Assembly: GCF_009192765.1 (NCBI RefSeq)
Contig: NZ_VOHQ01000007.1
Coordinates: 124,001 to 188,000 of the forward strand
Direction of reading: 5' to 3'
DNA from: Agriterribacter humi
Lineage (GTDB): Bacteria; Bacteroidota; Bacteroidia; Chitinophagales; Chitinophagaceae
DNA: 64,000 nucleotides
Made by a program: the position numbers and the translations under genes. The notes beneath the pieces are model-generated. The model had not been told where the DNA came from and did not search any database. It saw only the letters and a program-made list of their open reading frames with translations. Within the stretch, counting starts at the first letter, position 1, and every line of letters starts with the position of its first letter. Shown here piece after piece: positions 44,829-54,060 of this stretch.

Positions 44829-44976
44829 ACCGTTTTTTTTCAGCGTTGGGAAATTGCGGTTGTTAAATTAACCCGCGTAAAGCAGGAATACATTTAGATT
44901 AACCTGGTGCTGCTGCTCCATTCGTATATTCCTTTACGTTAGGTGAGGTATTCCTGCTGGCAAACCAATTAACAAT

Positions 44977-45005
44977 AAAAAAAGCTGCCTCAAAGTTGAG
45001 ACAGC
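44977..45005 (-). terminator. Intrinsic terminator downstream of the TonB receptor gene
   Basis: On the minus strand GCTGTCTCAA and TTGAGGCAGC pair (one G-U) around a two-base loop, followed by seven T. Confidence 0.8.
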
Positions 45006-45077
45006 CATTTTAAAATTTTGCCCAATATAAAAAACCTTCAGCAGTGCAATTTTTTGCTGCCCCGCCGGTTGTTTAGG

Positions 45078-47615
45078 TTACAAACTGTAGCGCAAAGTTA
45101 TGCCGAAGGTTCTGGGATCGCCCAATACAGCGGCATAATGCCCGGCACTGCCAGCGGCAGGTAATAATTGCTCAAAATAGTTTTTATCAAGCAAATTCCG
45201 GCTCCACAAAAAAGCCGACAAGCCGTTTGACACCCGGAAGCCTAGCCTGGCGTTAAGCAGTGCATAGCCTTCAATATTCAGATACGTTGAAGGCGATGCG
45301 CTCGAAGAAAAAGAGGAGCGATAGTAACCGTCTGCGGCGATAAAGAACTTTCCGGCCTTACCCAAAAATATGGCGGGAGTAGTAAATTCACCACCCAGTG
45401 AAGTTGTCCATTTGGAAATGCCCGGAAGGTCGCCTCCCGAAATATCTTTAAATGCAGAGGGTCCGCCGGTTTCTTCCAACGGAACCGGCGCGTTTTTAAA
45501 GGATACATATACGCCTTTGGTGAAAGCCAGTGCACCGTATAATGAAAAATGATTGTTGAGCCTGGTATTTCCGTCAAACTCTATGCCGCGGATGCTCACC
45601 TTTTCGGCATTGGCCAGATAACCGCGGTTCACACCTACTTCAGCGGTTTGAACCTGCGTTTGGTAATCCCTGATGTTGGTATTGTAAACCGTTAAGTTAA
45701 GCGTAGTACCCGGTGCAGGGGTAGTTTTTATGCCAAATTCGAAGTGTTGTACGTATTCAGGTTTTATTGTAGCAAGATCCAGCAATACTTCTCCGTTTGC
45801 CGTAGGCAATCCTCCAAGGTTAAGACCTACAGATTTGTAACTGGTAGAATAAGTAGCATAGGTGTTGATTTGGTTAGCGGCTTTGAATGCCAGCGTGAGC
45901 AGGCCCGACAGGTTGGTGTTGTCGGTATTGGCTTTGAAAGCCTGGTCAGTATATACCGCTTTCTTCAGGGCGATCAGTGCCGGATCATCCGTTTGCATTC
46001 CTCCGTAGGTTTGGCGGTTGAAATCTACTTTTTTATTGTCGTAATTGTAGCGCAGTCCACCCAGCACATGCAAACGTTCGGTGATGGCGAAATCAAATTG
46101 CCCGAATGCAGCACCACTGAAGGTCTTGAGCGATGACCTTGTTTTGATCCCGTAACCGTCGAAAAGCCCGGGTGTATTCCATTTGGGATCTGTAGTGTTT
46201 TGTGAGAACCGCCATTGTGCAGCGCCGGATTCTTCAATATGATAAGGGTCTGTTTTTAATTCCTGTCCAATGGCAAACAGTCCAAATACGCCACTCAGCC
46301 GGGAAGAGAAATCACCGGCATAGCGGATCTCCTGCGACCAGTTCTGGTGTTTGGATGTAGCCTGCGACAATTGCAGCACCGCAAGCCCTGTGAAGTCGCG
46401 GTCATTGGAAGGATCCCATCTCCAGTAGCGCCAGGCAGAGGTGGAAGTAAGCGTACCCCGCCTGAGCTTTATGTCAACATTCAGCGAAGCGCCGCCCAGG
46501 TCGTTGCCCGATCGCCATGTGGTGTTGTGATCAATTTTACGATCGAATGGGTTCCGGCTCGGCAGGTCATAATTGAGATCGGCGATAATTTGTTCGAATT
46601 GCCGGTAAGGCGCCCGTTGTGTGGGCACAACACCCGCCACCACCTGCGCATAGCCATCGGGTTTCTGACTGGACGCATCTGCAGCCAATATGATCTCTAC
46701 TTTATCTGATGGCGCGTACAGCAATTGTCCCCGGAAACCAAGGTTGTTGATATCATTTATTTTCTTCTGTGTTGTTACATTTTCAATGAGTCCGTCGCGT
46801 TGGGTACCGGAAAAGGATAAGCGCCCGGCCAGTTTTTTGCTTAAAGCGCCGGTAACGGAGCTCTTGGCCTGGATGAATCCGTAGTTGCCATAACTTACTT
46901 CAAAGTTGGCGCCGGGTTTAAAGCTGGGCTTGCGGGTTATAACATTGAATGCGCCGGCGGTGGTATTTTTGCCGAATAAAGTTCCCTGCGGCCCGCGCAA
47001 TACTTCTATTCGTTCAATATCAATAAAGTCTAATGTTGCCGCGGCCGGGCGCGCATAATAAACCCCATCTACATAAAAACCAACGCCGGGTTCCACCCCA
47101 TCATTGGTTAATCCATATGTAGTGCCTTGTCCGCGTATGTTCAGGGCCGTGTTGCGCGGGTTGGAAGAATAAAGCTGAACCGAGGGAATCAACTCTTTGA
47201 GCCGGTTTACATTAAAAGCGCCGGCATCTTCCACCAATGACCGGGTAACTACAGAAATGGGAATAGGAACATTTTGCAGCACTTCCCTGCGCCGCCTGGA
47301 GGTGATGATGATCGTATCCTTTTGATAAAGTGACTGAAGCTGCACCAATACATTATTTACATTGCTGTTTCTAATAACCAGTTCCCTGGCTTCATAGCCT
47401 GTAGAAGTGATGATCAGTGAAAATGGAAATTGCTGTTGGTCAATATCCAAAGAAAAACGGCCGGTGGAATCAGTAATGGCGCCTATGTTTGTTTTTTTTA
47501 TGGTTACACTGGCGTAAGGAACGCCATCGTTGTTTTCATTTACTACCCGGCCGGTAAATTGTGCAAATGCCAGCACAGGCAACAAAGATCCTAAAGCTAA
47601 GAGCATGCGTTTCAT
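45078..47615 (-). CDS. TonB-dependent outer membrane receptor
   Basis: An 845-residue receptor with signal peptide (MLLALGSLLPVLAFAQ), an N-terminal carboxypeptidase-regulatory-like domain (GRVVNENNDGVPYASVTIKK), plug (RIEVLRGPQGTLFGKNTTAG) and a barrel ending in FGITLRYSL. There is no SusD partner, and the plug/barrel style is closer to siderophore or small-ligand receptors than to SusC. Substrate unknown. Terminated downstream by the hairpin at 44977-45005; inverted repeats lie upstream at 47660-47697. Confidence 0.92.
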   Translation of the reverse strand: MKRMLLALGSLLPVLAFAQFTGRVVNENNDGVPYASVTIKKTNIGAITDSTGRFSLDIDQQQFPFSLIITSTGYEARELVIRNSNVNNVLVQLQSLYQKDTIIITSRRRREVLQNVPIPISVVTRSLVEDAGAFNVNRLKELIPSVQLYSSNPRNTALNIRGQGTTYGLTNDGVEPGVGFYVDGVYYARPAAATLDFIDIERIEVLRGPQGTLFGKNTTAGAFNVITRKPSFKPGANFEVSYGNYGFIQAKSSVTGALSKKLAGRLSFSGTQRDGLIENVTTQKKINDINNLGFRGQLLYAPSDKVEIILAADASSQKPDGYAQVVAGVVPTQRAPYRQFEQIIADLNYDLPSRNPFDRKIDHNTTWRSGNDLGGASLNVDIKLRRGTLTSTSAWRYWRWDPSNDRDFTGLAVLQLSQATSKHQNWSQEIRYAGDFSSRLSGVFGLFAIGQELKTDPYHIEESGAAQWRFSQNTTDPKWNTPGLFDGYGIKTRSSLKTFSGAAFGQFDFAITERLHVLGGLRYNYDNKKVDFNRQTYGGMQTDDPALIALKKAVYTDQAFKANTDNTNLSGLLTLAFKAANQINTYATYSTSYKSVGLNLGGLPTANGEVLLDLATIKPEYVQHFEFGIKTTPAPGTTLNLTVYNTNIRDYQTQVQTAEVGVNRGYLANAEKVSIRGIEFDGNTRLNNHFSLYGALAFTKGVYVSFKNAPVPLEETGGPSAFKDISGGDLPGISKWTTSLGGEFTTPAIFLGKAGKFFIAADGYYRSSFSSSASPSTYLNIEGYALLNARLGFRVSNGLSAFLWSRNLLDKNYFEQLLPAAGSAGHYAAVLGDPRTFGITLRYSL

Positions 47616-47659
47616 GTATAAAATTTTGATTGACGAGATAAAATATAAAATGGTAAAGT

Positions 47660-47697
47660 CTACTGAATTGGTAGAGTAATTAGGTAAAAAAATTACT
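47660..47697. promoter_or_regulatory. Two inverted repeats upstream of the TonB receptor
   Basis: TCTAC and GTAGA arms (47659-47675) flank TGAATTG; next to them AGTAATT (47675-47681) and AATTACT (47691-47697) form a second inverted repeat. They lie 45-80 bases upstream of the start codon, a plausible operator position. Confidence 0.35.
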
Positions 47698-48251
47698 TAA
47701 CCAGGTAAAGTTTTAGTGCAGGAACAACATCGTTGATCATTATTGCGGGGATAACACATATATCGGCTATTTCATTAAATATTGCGCAACGTTATAGCTT
47801 TTTCATTAGTCTACAAAATTTATAGACTTTATTTTTACAATATTAATAGGGATGTCTTGTATGAATTGATGAGGTATTTAAATCATCACATAAATGGGGA
47901 AAATCACAAGAGAAGTGTGGCCAAAGTATGCCTGATTACGTCCCGGACTTTGCATTACCACTAAAATACAATGTTGTTAAAGCGCTTGCTGCTGACACCC
48001 GCCACTCCAACAGTTATTGATGGACTTACAATGAAGAGTAGTATTGCTATTTCTATATTTTTTAATAGAATTAGTCGTTTAAGTCGTGAATTATTACAAA
48101 AAATGATTTTGCAATTGTTACAATCTGGCTTGCGGCAGTCCTGCATTGTTAACTTTCCATTGTCCTCTTTTATACACTTGAAAGAACGATTTGGTTAACG
48201 GTTGAAGCAGATGCCTGCAGTAGACTTCCTGTTGTTGAAGTTACAGTAGTG

Positions 48252-48314
48252 CAAAAGTTGCATCAGGGAACAAGCACGAAAACGGGCAGTATTCCCTGCC
48301 AGCCGGCAGGCTGA
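48252..48314. repeat. Intergenic repeat, copy 2, overlapping GC palindrome
   Basis: CAAAAGTTGCATCAGGG and TTCCCTGCCAGC are shared with 43218-43266; 48295-48314 is the reverse complement of 12413-12432. Confidence 0.6.
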
Positions 48315-48336
48315 GGTTTTCGTGTGCCTTTTTTTT
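48275..48336 (+). terminator. Terminator-like hairpin with no upstream gene
   Basis: CACGAAAAC (48275-48283) and GTTTTCGTG (48316-48324) form the outer stem, CCTGCC/GGCAGG (48295-48310) an inner hairpin, and a run of eight T follows at 48329-48336. No plus-strand gene lies upstream for more than 10 kb. Confidence 0.6.
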
Positions 48337-48471
48337 CTTTTTTGGGCAAGCAAAAAAGAAAAAATCAAATACATCTTTTAAATGCTTATCCCTTTAAAAT
48401 GAACAATCATTACCAGTTAGCTTTAGCAAGGCTACATTTATGTTTTCAACTTATGTGCCTAATCCTATTTT

Positions 48472-51400
48472 TTAATCATCCGTTTTCTGTGTGGCCAGAA
48501 AACTAACCACGTCACGGATTTCTTTTTTGGAAAGGATCGCTTTCATGTCGGGCATACTCGATGGCGCATCGGTTCTTTTGGCAACCTGGTCTTTTGGAAC
48601 CACACGCAAAGGTTCGCCGCCCATTTTTAAAGTAAGGCTTGTTTTGGTTTCCGATTCCAGTATGCCCGATACAGTGGTACCATCTTTTAGTTCAAGGGCA
48701 ACAATGCCATATCCCGGTGCAAGGCGGGCGCCAGGGGCGATCAGCGCTTCGAGTATTTGTTGTCTGCTTATCCTGGAAGCTATGCCGTTGAGTCGCGGAC
48801 CTGCATTGCCACCCCTGTCATCGTAAGAATGGCATTTCATGCACTGCGCATTCTGGTTACGGAAGAAAATGGCTCTTCCCTTTGATACATCGCCGCCATA
48901 TAAACTACTTGCATAAGCAGCCAGTTGATCACCATGCGATAATTTTTGAGTAATGTCTTTATATTTTGCAGCCAGTTCAACGGCGCCGCTGCTGTCTATG
49001 GCTTCGCCCAGCTCGAGGTACAGATCGGGCGACAATTTTCCGGCAGCCATCGTATTGAGCAGTTCTTCCAGCGGCTTTCGCGCATTTTCTTTGGGAAGAT
49101 TTCCTAAGGCAAGTATGGCCGCCTGCTTTTCTTCCATGGTTTTACCTGCTATTACTTTTGACAACAGCGAAACCATCAGGTCTTTGGGGAGATCCATTTG
49201 CTGCAGCAGGTTAAGCCCCTCCACCCTTACTTTCTTTTCCTTATCCGAAAGCGCCTGGCTCACAGCGTCGCCCGCTTGTGAATAGCCGAGCGCAACCAGT
49301 GTGTTCAGCGCTTCAATGCGCATATCGGGTGCAGGATCATTTTTAACCAGGGTAAACAGCACGGGCAATGCATCGTTGATGTGTAATAATGCAACAGCTT
49401 TTGCTGCGCTGAGGCGAACAGCCAATTCCTTATTCTTCAACAATGCTGCTAATGGTGAGGTCATATTTTTTTGCAGAAGGCTGGAATCTCTTTCCACAAT
49501 GCCGCGGTAGTAACCATCTACACGATCCAGTACAGACGGTTTTGCCCACACACTTAAAGCGTCAATGGCTTCGGCTCTCATTGCTGCAGGAGCGTCCTCC
49601 TTCATGGAATAGTTGATCAATTGCTGCATAGCACTTGCGCTGCCGGTGCGCAGGTTGGCATTGATGCTGCGCCGGATCAGCGCTTCATTTGTAAAATTGG
49701 TTTTGGCAAGCAAATCTCCTAAAGCAGGTAAAGCCTCTTTTATAGAATTGTCGTCATTAATGGCCCGCGCTGCTTCTGTTACTATAAACTCATCCTTATC
49801 ATCGAGGAACTTTGCAACACCGGCGTTGCCCATCCTCCTGAGCGCTACCACGGCTGCTATACGCAGGGCGCGGGAAGGGTTTTGCGCCAGGGCGATAACG
49901 GGTTCTGCCTTGCCTATGCGTGCCAGTGCAAGGCTGCCGGCATGGCGCAGGTAAGCGTCTGCATCATTATTGTTTTGCAGCATGGCAATAATAGCATCAA
50001 TAGCAGGTTCGTATTTGATCCTTCCCAGCGCTTCCGCTGCAAAAAAACGAACCCGGCTGGCCGTATCTTTTAAAAGCGGCACTAATTTTTCGCCTGCCGC
50101 AGTGTATTTCATATCACCCAGCCACTTGGCCGCCTGCGCTCTTATTTCGGGATCACTATCCTGCAACAGGGGCAATAAGGGAACAGCGTATTTTTTGTCT
50201 TTCCGCGCCAGTTGGCTCATGCCCCATATAGCGTTTATACGTGCCAGTTGGTTACCCGACACGGAAAATGTTTTCTGAAAAATGGCCGCTCCGTCTCCGC
50301 CACGCTTCACCAGCTCAAACTGTGCCTTTTGACGCACCCGCATATCCGGGTTTTTCAGTATTGCTGACAGTTCTTCCTCTGATTTGCCGCTAAATTTTTC
50401 GGATAATAATTTTTTTGTTTCCATGCGTTCAGCAGAGCCTGCTCCCTGCGCATCATCCATCCGCCAGATGCGTCCGTAATCGTGCGTATCCCAGCCGTCA
50501 ATCCAGTCGGCAAGGTATAAAGCGCCATCGGGTCCAAAATTCAGGCCGGTTACCAATACGCCACTCAGTATTTTTTTGGTTTCGCCCAGTTCAAAACCCG
50601 CGCCTTTGGGCTTGAGCCTAAAATTATGCACCGCGGAATTACCGGGATTGCCCACAAATTCGGCCACAAAAAAGCTGTTTTTATATTGGGCACCCAGTGC
50701 GGTTCCGGGATTGTATACAAAGCCCGCCGGCCCGCTTACATAATTGCTGATGCAGGGGGTAATATAGGCTGCCTGCCCTTCAAAACGGGGCAAGTACATT
50801 TTTTCCTCCATCCACACTTTGTATGTATTGTTTTTAGGGTCGCGGTATTTGCCGTATTGCCAGTTGCTTCTCCAGCCGGCATCAGAACCGTTAACGATAT
50901 ATACCAGCCTTTCTTTTTCGCCGGGATGATCACCATCGTTATCCTCACTCAGCAAATTGCCATATTCATCAAAAGCAAATTCATGCGTGTTACGGATACC
51001 CGCAGCAAATATTTCGAAATCACTGCCATCCGGGTTGCAGCGGGCAATTACACCACTGTTGGGATAGGCCCAGGTTTGTCCGTCGGAACCTTTACCATTA
51101 AATCCAATATCCCCAATTTGCCAGTAAATTCTGCCATCTGGCCCCATTTCAATGCCCGACATGCCATGCCCGCCAAAGCCGATGTGTACACCATAGCCGT
51201 GTGAGAGCGAGGTTTTTTCATCGGGGATGCCATCACCGTCTTTGTCTTTTAATTTCCACAGATCAGGCGCTACGGCAACATACAGGTCATCGCCATATTT
51301 AAATACCGAACCGGCAACATCCGTTATTTCATCATTAAAATCGTCAACAATCAATTGCGACTGATCGGCAATGCCATCGCCATCCCTGTCTTCCAGCTTA

Positions 51401-51897
51401 TATATATGTTCTTTTTGTATGGTCAGATCCTTCCAGTCATGAGAACTGTCTTTATTCAGATCCGGCAGCCATTCATTGCGTTTGCTGTTCTCCGGTGACA
51501 GTTCTTTATGCAAAAAAGCCCTTCTGTCTTCCACGGTTTGAAACGAGATAGAGGGGATCTCCCATTCGCGGTGACCACGGATGTCGAACTCCGAATTTTT
51601 TTGCCGGCTCGTAGTGGTATAATAAAGGACGCCATCATTATCCATTTGTATGGCTACGGGCGATATCACCAAAGAATCCGTGCCCCACAGGCGAAGCGTT
51701 AATCCATCTGCCAGTTCCGGCTTTACAATGGCTTCTATAGAGTCGGCCAACTTTGAAACCGTCGCCGAATCCATTTTTTTGATAATGGCAGCGGATTGAT
51801 CCGGTTGTTTGCAGGACATCCAAAACATAGAGATTAAAAATACGGGCAGGCAGTAAAAACAAATTTGTTTCCTGTTAAGCGCAATGGTAAGCATCAT
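48472..51897 (-). CDS. PVC-type propeller/HEAT-repeat/cytochrome c lipoprotein
   Basis: A 1141-residue lipoprotein (VFLISMFWMSC, lipidated at C29). Residues about 60-480 form a glucose/sorbosone dehydrogenase-like beta propeller (GPDGRIYWQIGDIGFNGKG, NGSDAGWRSNWQYG, LNFGPDGALYLADWIDGW), about 510-980 a series of HEAT-like helical repeats (MSQLARKDKKYAVPLLPLLQ, DPEIRAQAAKWLGDM), and about 1000-1141 a cytochrome c domain with CMKCH near residue 1017. It is a periplasm-facing redox protein that could oxidise a sugar or alcohol. Calcium-binding-like DxDGD repeats (DRDGDGIAD, DKDGDGIPD) lie in the propeller. Confidence 0.85.
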   Translation of the reverse strand: MMLTIALNRKQICFYCLPVFLISMFWMSCKQPDQSAAIIKKMDSATVSKLADSIEAIVKPELADGLTLRLWGTDSLVISPVAIQMDNDGVLYYTTTSRQKNSEFDIRGHREWEIPSISFQTVEDRRAFLHKELSPENSKRNEWLPDLNKDSSHDWKDLTIQKEHIYKLEDRDGDGIADQSQLIVDDFNDEITDVAGSVFKYGDDLYVAVAPDLWKLKDKDGDGIPDEKTSLSHGYGVHIGFGGHGMSGIEMGPDGRIYWQIGDIGFNGKGSDGQTWAYPNSGVIARCNPDGSDFEIFAAGIRNTHEFAFDEYGNLLSEDNDGDHPGEKERLVYIVNGSDAGWRSNWQYGKYRDPKNNTYKVWMEEKMYLPRFEGQAAYITPCISNYVSGPAGFVYNPGTALGAQYKNSFFVAEFVGNPGNSAVHNFRLKPKGAGFELGETKKILSGVLVTGLNFGPDGALYLADWIDGWDTHDYGRIWRMDDAQGAGSAERMETKKLLSEKFSGKSEEELSAILKNPDMRVRQKAQFELVKRGGDGAAIFQKTFSVSGNQLARINAIWGMSQLARKDKKYAVPLLPLLQDSDPEIRAQAAKWLGDMKYTAAGEKLVPLLKDTASRVRFFAAEALGRIKYEPAIDAIIAMLQNNNDADAYLRHAGSLALARIGKAEPVIALAQNPSRALRIAAVVALRRMGNAGVAKFLDDKDEFIVTEAARAINDDNSIKEALPALGDLLAKTNFTNEALIRRSINANLRTGSASAMQQLINYSMKEDAPAAMRAEAIDALSVWAKPSVLDRVDGYYRGIVERDSSLLQKNMTSPLAALLKNKELAVRLSAAKAVALLHINDALPVLFTLVKNDPAPDMRIEALNTLVALGYSQAGDAVSQALSDKEKKVRVEGLNLLQQMDLPKDLMVSLLSKVIAGKTMEEKQAAILALGNLPKENARKPLEELLNTMAAGKLSPDLYLELGEAIDSSGAVELAAKYKDITQKLSHGDQLAAYASSLYGGDVSKGRAIFFRNQNAQCMKCHSYDDRGGNAGPRLNGIASRISRQQILEALIAPGARLAPGYGIVALELKDGTTVSGILESETKTSLTLKMGGEPLRVVPKDQVAKRTDAPSSMPDMKAILSKKEIRDVVSFLATQKTDD

Positions 51898-52093
51898 TTT
51901 CTTTGGTTAATCTGTAATGGTGGAGTGGTATACTTTATTAAAATAAGTTCACACTATCGCTAAATATAGTGACTTTTCATTTTTCTCCAATAATTTTTCA
52001 TCGCAAGTTGCCGGTATTTCGGGCAATGATCAAAATGGCACATGCTGCTGCAATGGTGCAGTCAACTGCAACCTGTAATGATAAGGGTGTTCT

Positions 52094-52639
52094 TTAATTG
52101 TTGGGAGCATGCAAAGGCATGGGTCGCGCGGTATTCATTAGCTGGTAAGGAAATAATGGATAGCTGCTTCTTTGAACGCCGATGCTGCCTGAAAATGAAA
52201 ATGTTTTTGCATCGTTCACATACATCAGTCCCAGCTCTGCCCGTGCATGCATGCCCAGGCTGCTGCTTTTGAAAAGTGAGTTCACCGGGTATGCTTTGTT
52301 AAGATCGGCAGACCGGTAAGCGCTATTGAAGTTGATATAAGCAGGCGCTGCGGAGACTCCTGCAAAGGCGTACAAATTGTTGTTCAGCCTGCGGTTCAAT
52401 TGCAGTCCCAGGGGCGCCGCCACAAAACTGGCACTGCCGCCTTTAAAAAAGCTATAGCCGGTTGAGATGCCACTGTATTTGCTGAGGAACCATTTTTTGC
52501 CGGTGATGCTTTTTGCATAAGGGTTGTTGTTTTCAAAAGCTTCCCGTTGCACATCATTCAAATCGTTTGCCGGCAGGGAGTTTTGTGCCTTAACCTGCAC
52601 GGAAGACATTACTATAATAATCAGTAAAATTGTACGCAT
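52094..52639 (-). CDS. Secreted beta-rich hypothetical protein
   Basis: A 181-residue protein with a Sec signal (ILLIIIVMSSVQVKAQ). The mature part has alternating strands typical of a small outer-membrane barrel (GISTGYSFFKGGSASFVAAP, LNNNLYAFAGVSAAPAYINF, HARAELGLMYVNDAKTF). No named family recognised. Lies downstream of the pirin region on the opposite strand, and is followed at 51897 by the cytochrome lipoprotein start after 196 bases. Confidence 0.65.
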   Translation of the reverse strand: MRTILLIIIVMSSVQVKAQNSLPANDLNDVQREAFENNNPYAKSITGKKWFLSKYSGISTGYSFFKGGSASFVAAPLGLQLNRRLNNNLYAFAGVSAAPAYINFNSAYRSADLNKAYPVNSLFKSSSLGMHARAELGLMYVNDAKTFSFSGSIGVQRSSYPLFPYQLMNTARPMPLHAPNN

Positions 52640-52723
52640 GGCTGTTCGGCTTGTGGTATAAAATTAAGGTTTGTTTGGGTAACGGAAAGGAAAGTTAGTA
52701 AAAGTTAACAAGGATGAGGACGC

Positions 52724-52758
52724 CCGGGCTGATTGTTGGGGCGAAACGACCAGCCCGG
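52724..52758. other. GC-rich hairpin between divergent genes
   Basis: CCGGGCTG (52724-52731) and CAGCCCGG (52751-52758) pair around a 19-base loop. No T tract, so its role is unclear; it lies upstream of pirin. Confidence 0.4.
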
Positions 52759-52868
52759 ATGTTGTGCCCACCAAATGCTTTAGTTTAATTTTGATTGCAC
52801 TATTGCGGATGTACAACAGGTATCAGTACTTTTATGCTCTATCCTTTCATCATTAATGTATTGCAGCT

Positions 52869-53774
52869 ATGATTGAACTTGTTATTGAAGCCCGCAAAGC
52901 CTCCATTGGCCCGGGCATGCATGTAAAACGGATCCTCCCGTTCAGGATGAGGCGCATGGTGGGTCCCTTTATATTCATGGATCATGCAGGACCTGTGGAT
53001 ACTGTACCCGGCAAAAGCATGGATGTGCTGCCCCATCCGCATATAGGCTTATCCACGGTGAGTTATCTGTTTGGCGGGCAGGTTACCCACCGCGACAGCC
53101 TGGGGGTAGAGCAGATCATTAAGCCGGGTGAAGTGAACTGGATGACGGCGGGCAGCGGCATTGCCCACTCCGAAAGATTTGAAGATCCTTCATCGCTTAC
53201 CGGAGGACTTGAAATGATACAAACCTGGGTAGCACTGCCTGAAAAAGACGAAGAGGCTGCTCCATCCTTTAATAATTACATCCCCGAACAACTCCCGGTA
53301 TTTACCGATAAAGGGGTGTGGATGCGATTGATAGCAGGCAATGCATACGGGCTGCAAAATAATGTGAAAACAAATTCCCCCTTGTTTTACCTGCATGTTG
53401 TACTGCAGCAGGGTGCAAGGCTCGCGCTTCCAAAAGCACATCCCGAGAGAGGTTTTTATATCGTGAAGGGAAGCATCGAAGTATCAGGCGTTTCATACGA
53501 CCAGGGAAAAATGCTGGTGTTCAGCAAAAGTGCAGACCCGATAATCACCGCTAAGGAAGAGACTACGCTGATGCTCCTGGGGGGTGAGCCTGTGGGTGAA
53601 CGTTTTATCTGGTGGAATTTTGTTTCCTCCCGTAAAGAACGCATTGAGCAGGCAAAAGAAGACTGGAAGCAGGGCCGGATCATCCTGCCGCCTAACGACA
53701 ACAAAGAGTTCATTCCCCTGCCCGGCGATCACTCAAAGCCGGCAGGCGGCCCGCCGCCGGAAGCATTATCGTAA
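52869..53774 (+). CDS. Pirin family cupin protein
   Basis: A 301-residue two-domain cupin. The N-terminal barrel has the pirin signature (FRMRRMVGPFIFMDHAGP, LPHPHIGLSTVSYLFGGQ, GEVNWMTAGSGIAHSE) with metal ligands H, H, H and E. Pirins act as quercetin dioxygenase-like enzymes or redox-sensing cofactors. It is convergent with an SDR gene; a bidirectional hairpin at 53926-53960 separates them. Confidence 0.92.
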   Translation: MIELVIEARKASIGPGMHVKRILPFRMRRMVGPFIFMDHAGPVDTVPGKSMDVLPHPHIGLSTVSYLFGGQVTHRDSLGVEQIIKPGEVNWMTAGSGIAHSERFEDPSSLTGGLEMIQTWVALPEKDEEAAPSFNNYIPEQLPVFTDKGVWMRLIAGNAYGLQNNVKTNSPLFYLHVVLQQGARLALPKAHPERGFYIVKGSIEVSGVSYDQGKMLVFSKSADPIITAKEETTLMLLGGEPVGERFIWWNFVSSRKERIEQAKEDWKQGRIILPPNDNKEFIPLPGDHSKPAGGPPPEALS

Positions 53775-53925
53775 ATCAGGATTCACCTGTGTTCCTGCTC
53801 TAACTCAATGGCAATCAGGGAAAGGAATGTACGACTATCGGCGCCTGTATACAGATTTAATGACGGCGGCAGATCTCACCAGGCGCCACCATACCTGCGG
53901 TGAAGAAACAGTTGCCCGAAAAGCA

Positions 53926-53960
53926 AAAAGCCACGGATAACTTGTGTACCTGTGGCTTTT
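53926..53960. terminator. Bidirectional terminator between pirin and SDR genes
   Basis: AAAAGCCAC (53926-53934) and GTGGCTTTT (53952-53960) form a 9-bp stem with T runs at the end on both strands, fitting convergent genes. Confidence 0.65.
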
Positions 53961-54060
53961 AGTGCTAAGTAGCGGGTATTGCTGATTTATTGCGTAGTTG
54001 GTGAACCACCTTTAACCCATAACTCCGGTCCATTGTCTTTGATTTTTTGAGTTGATGAAT

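Larger units (their letters stand above)
47616..48471. other. 856-base region without convincing gene
   Basis: Short open frames on both strands overlap each other and match nothing I recognise. The region holds the inverted repeats near 47660, repeat copy 2 at 48252-48303, and a strong plus-strand terminator-like hairpin ending at 48336. A small RNA or a decayed gene is possible. Confidence 0.4.

Noticed and set aside
47782-48198. Short open frames of 60-76 codons on both strands in the gene-free stretch
   Set aside because: They overlap each other, and none shows domain motifs. Kept only as part of the non-coding region description.
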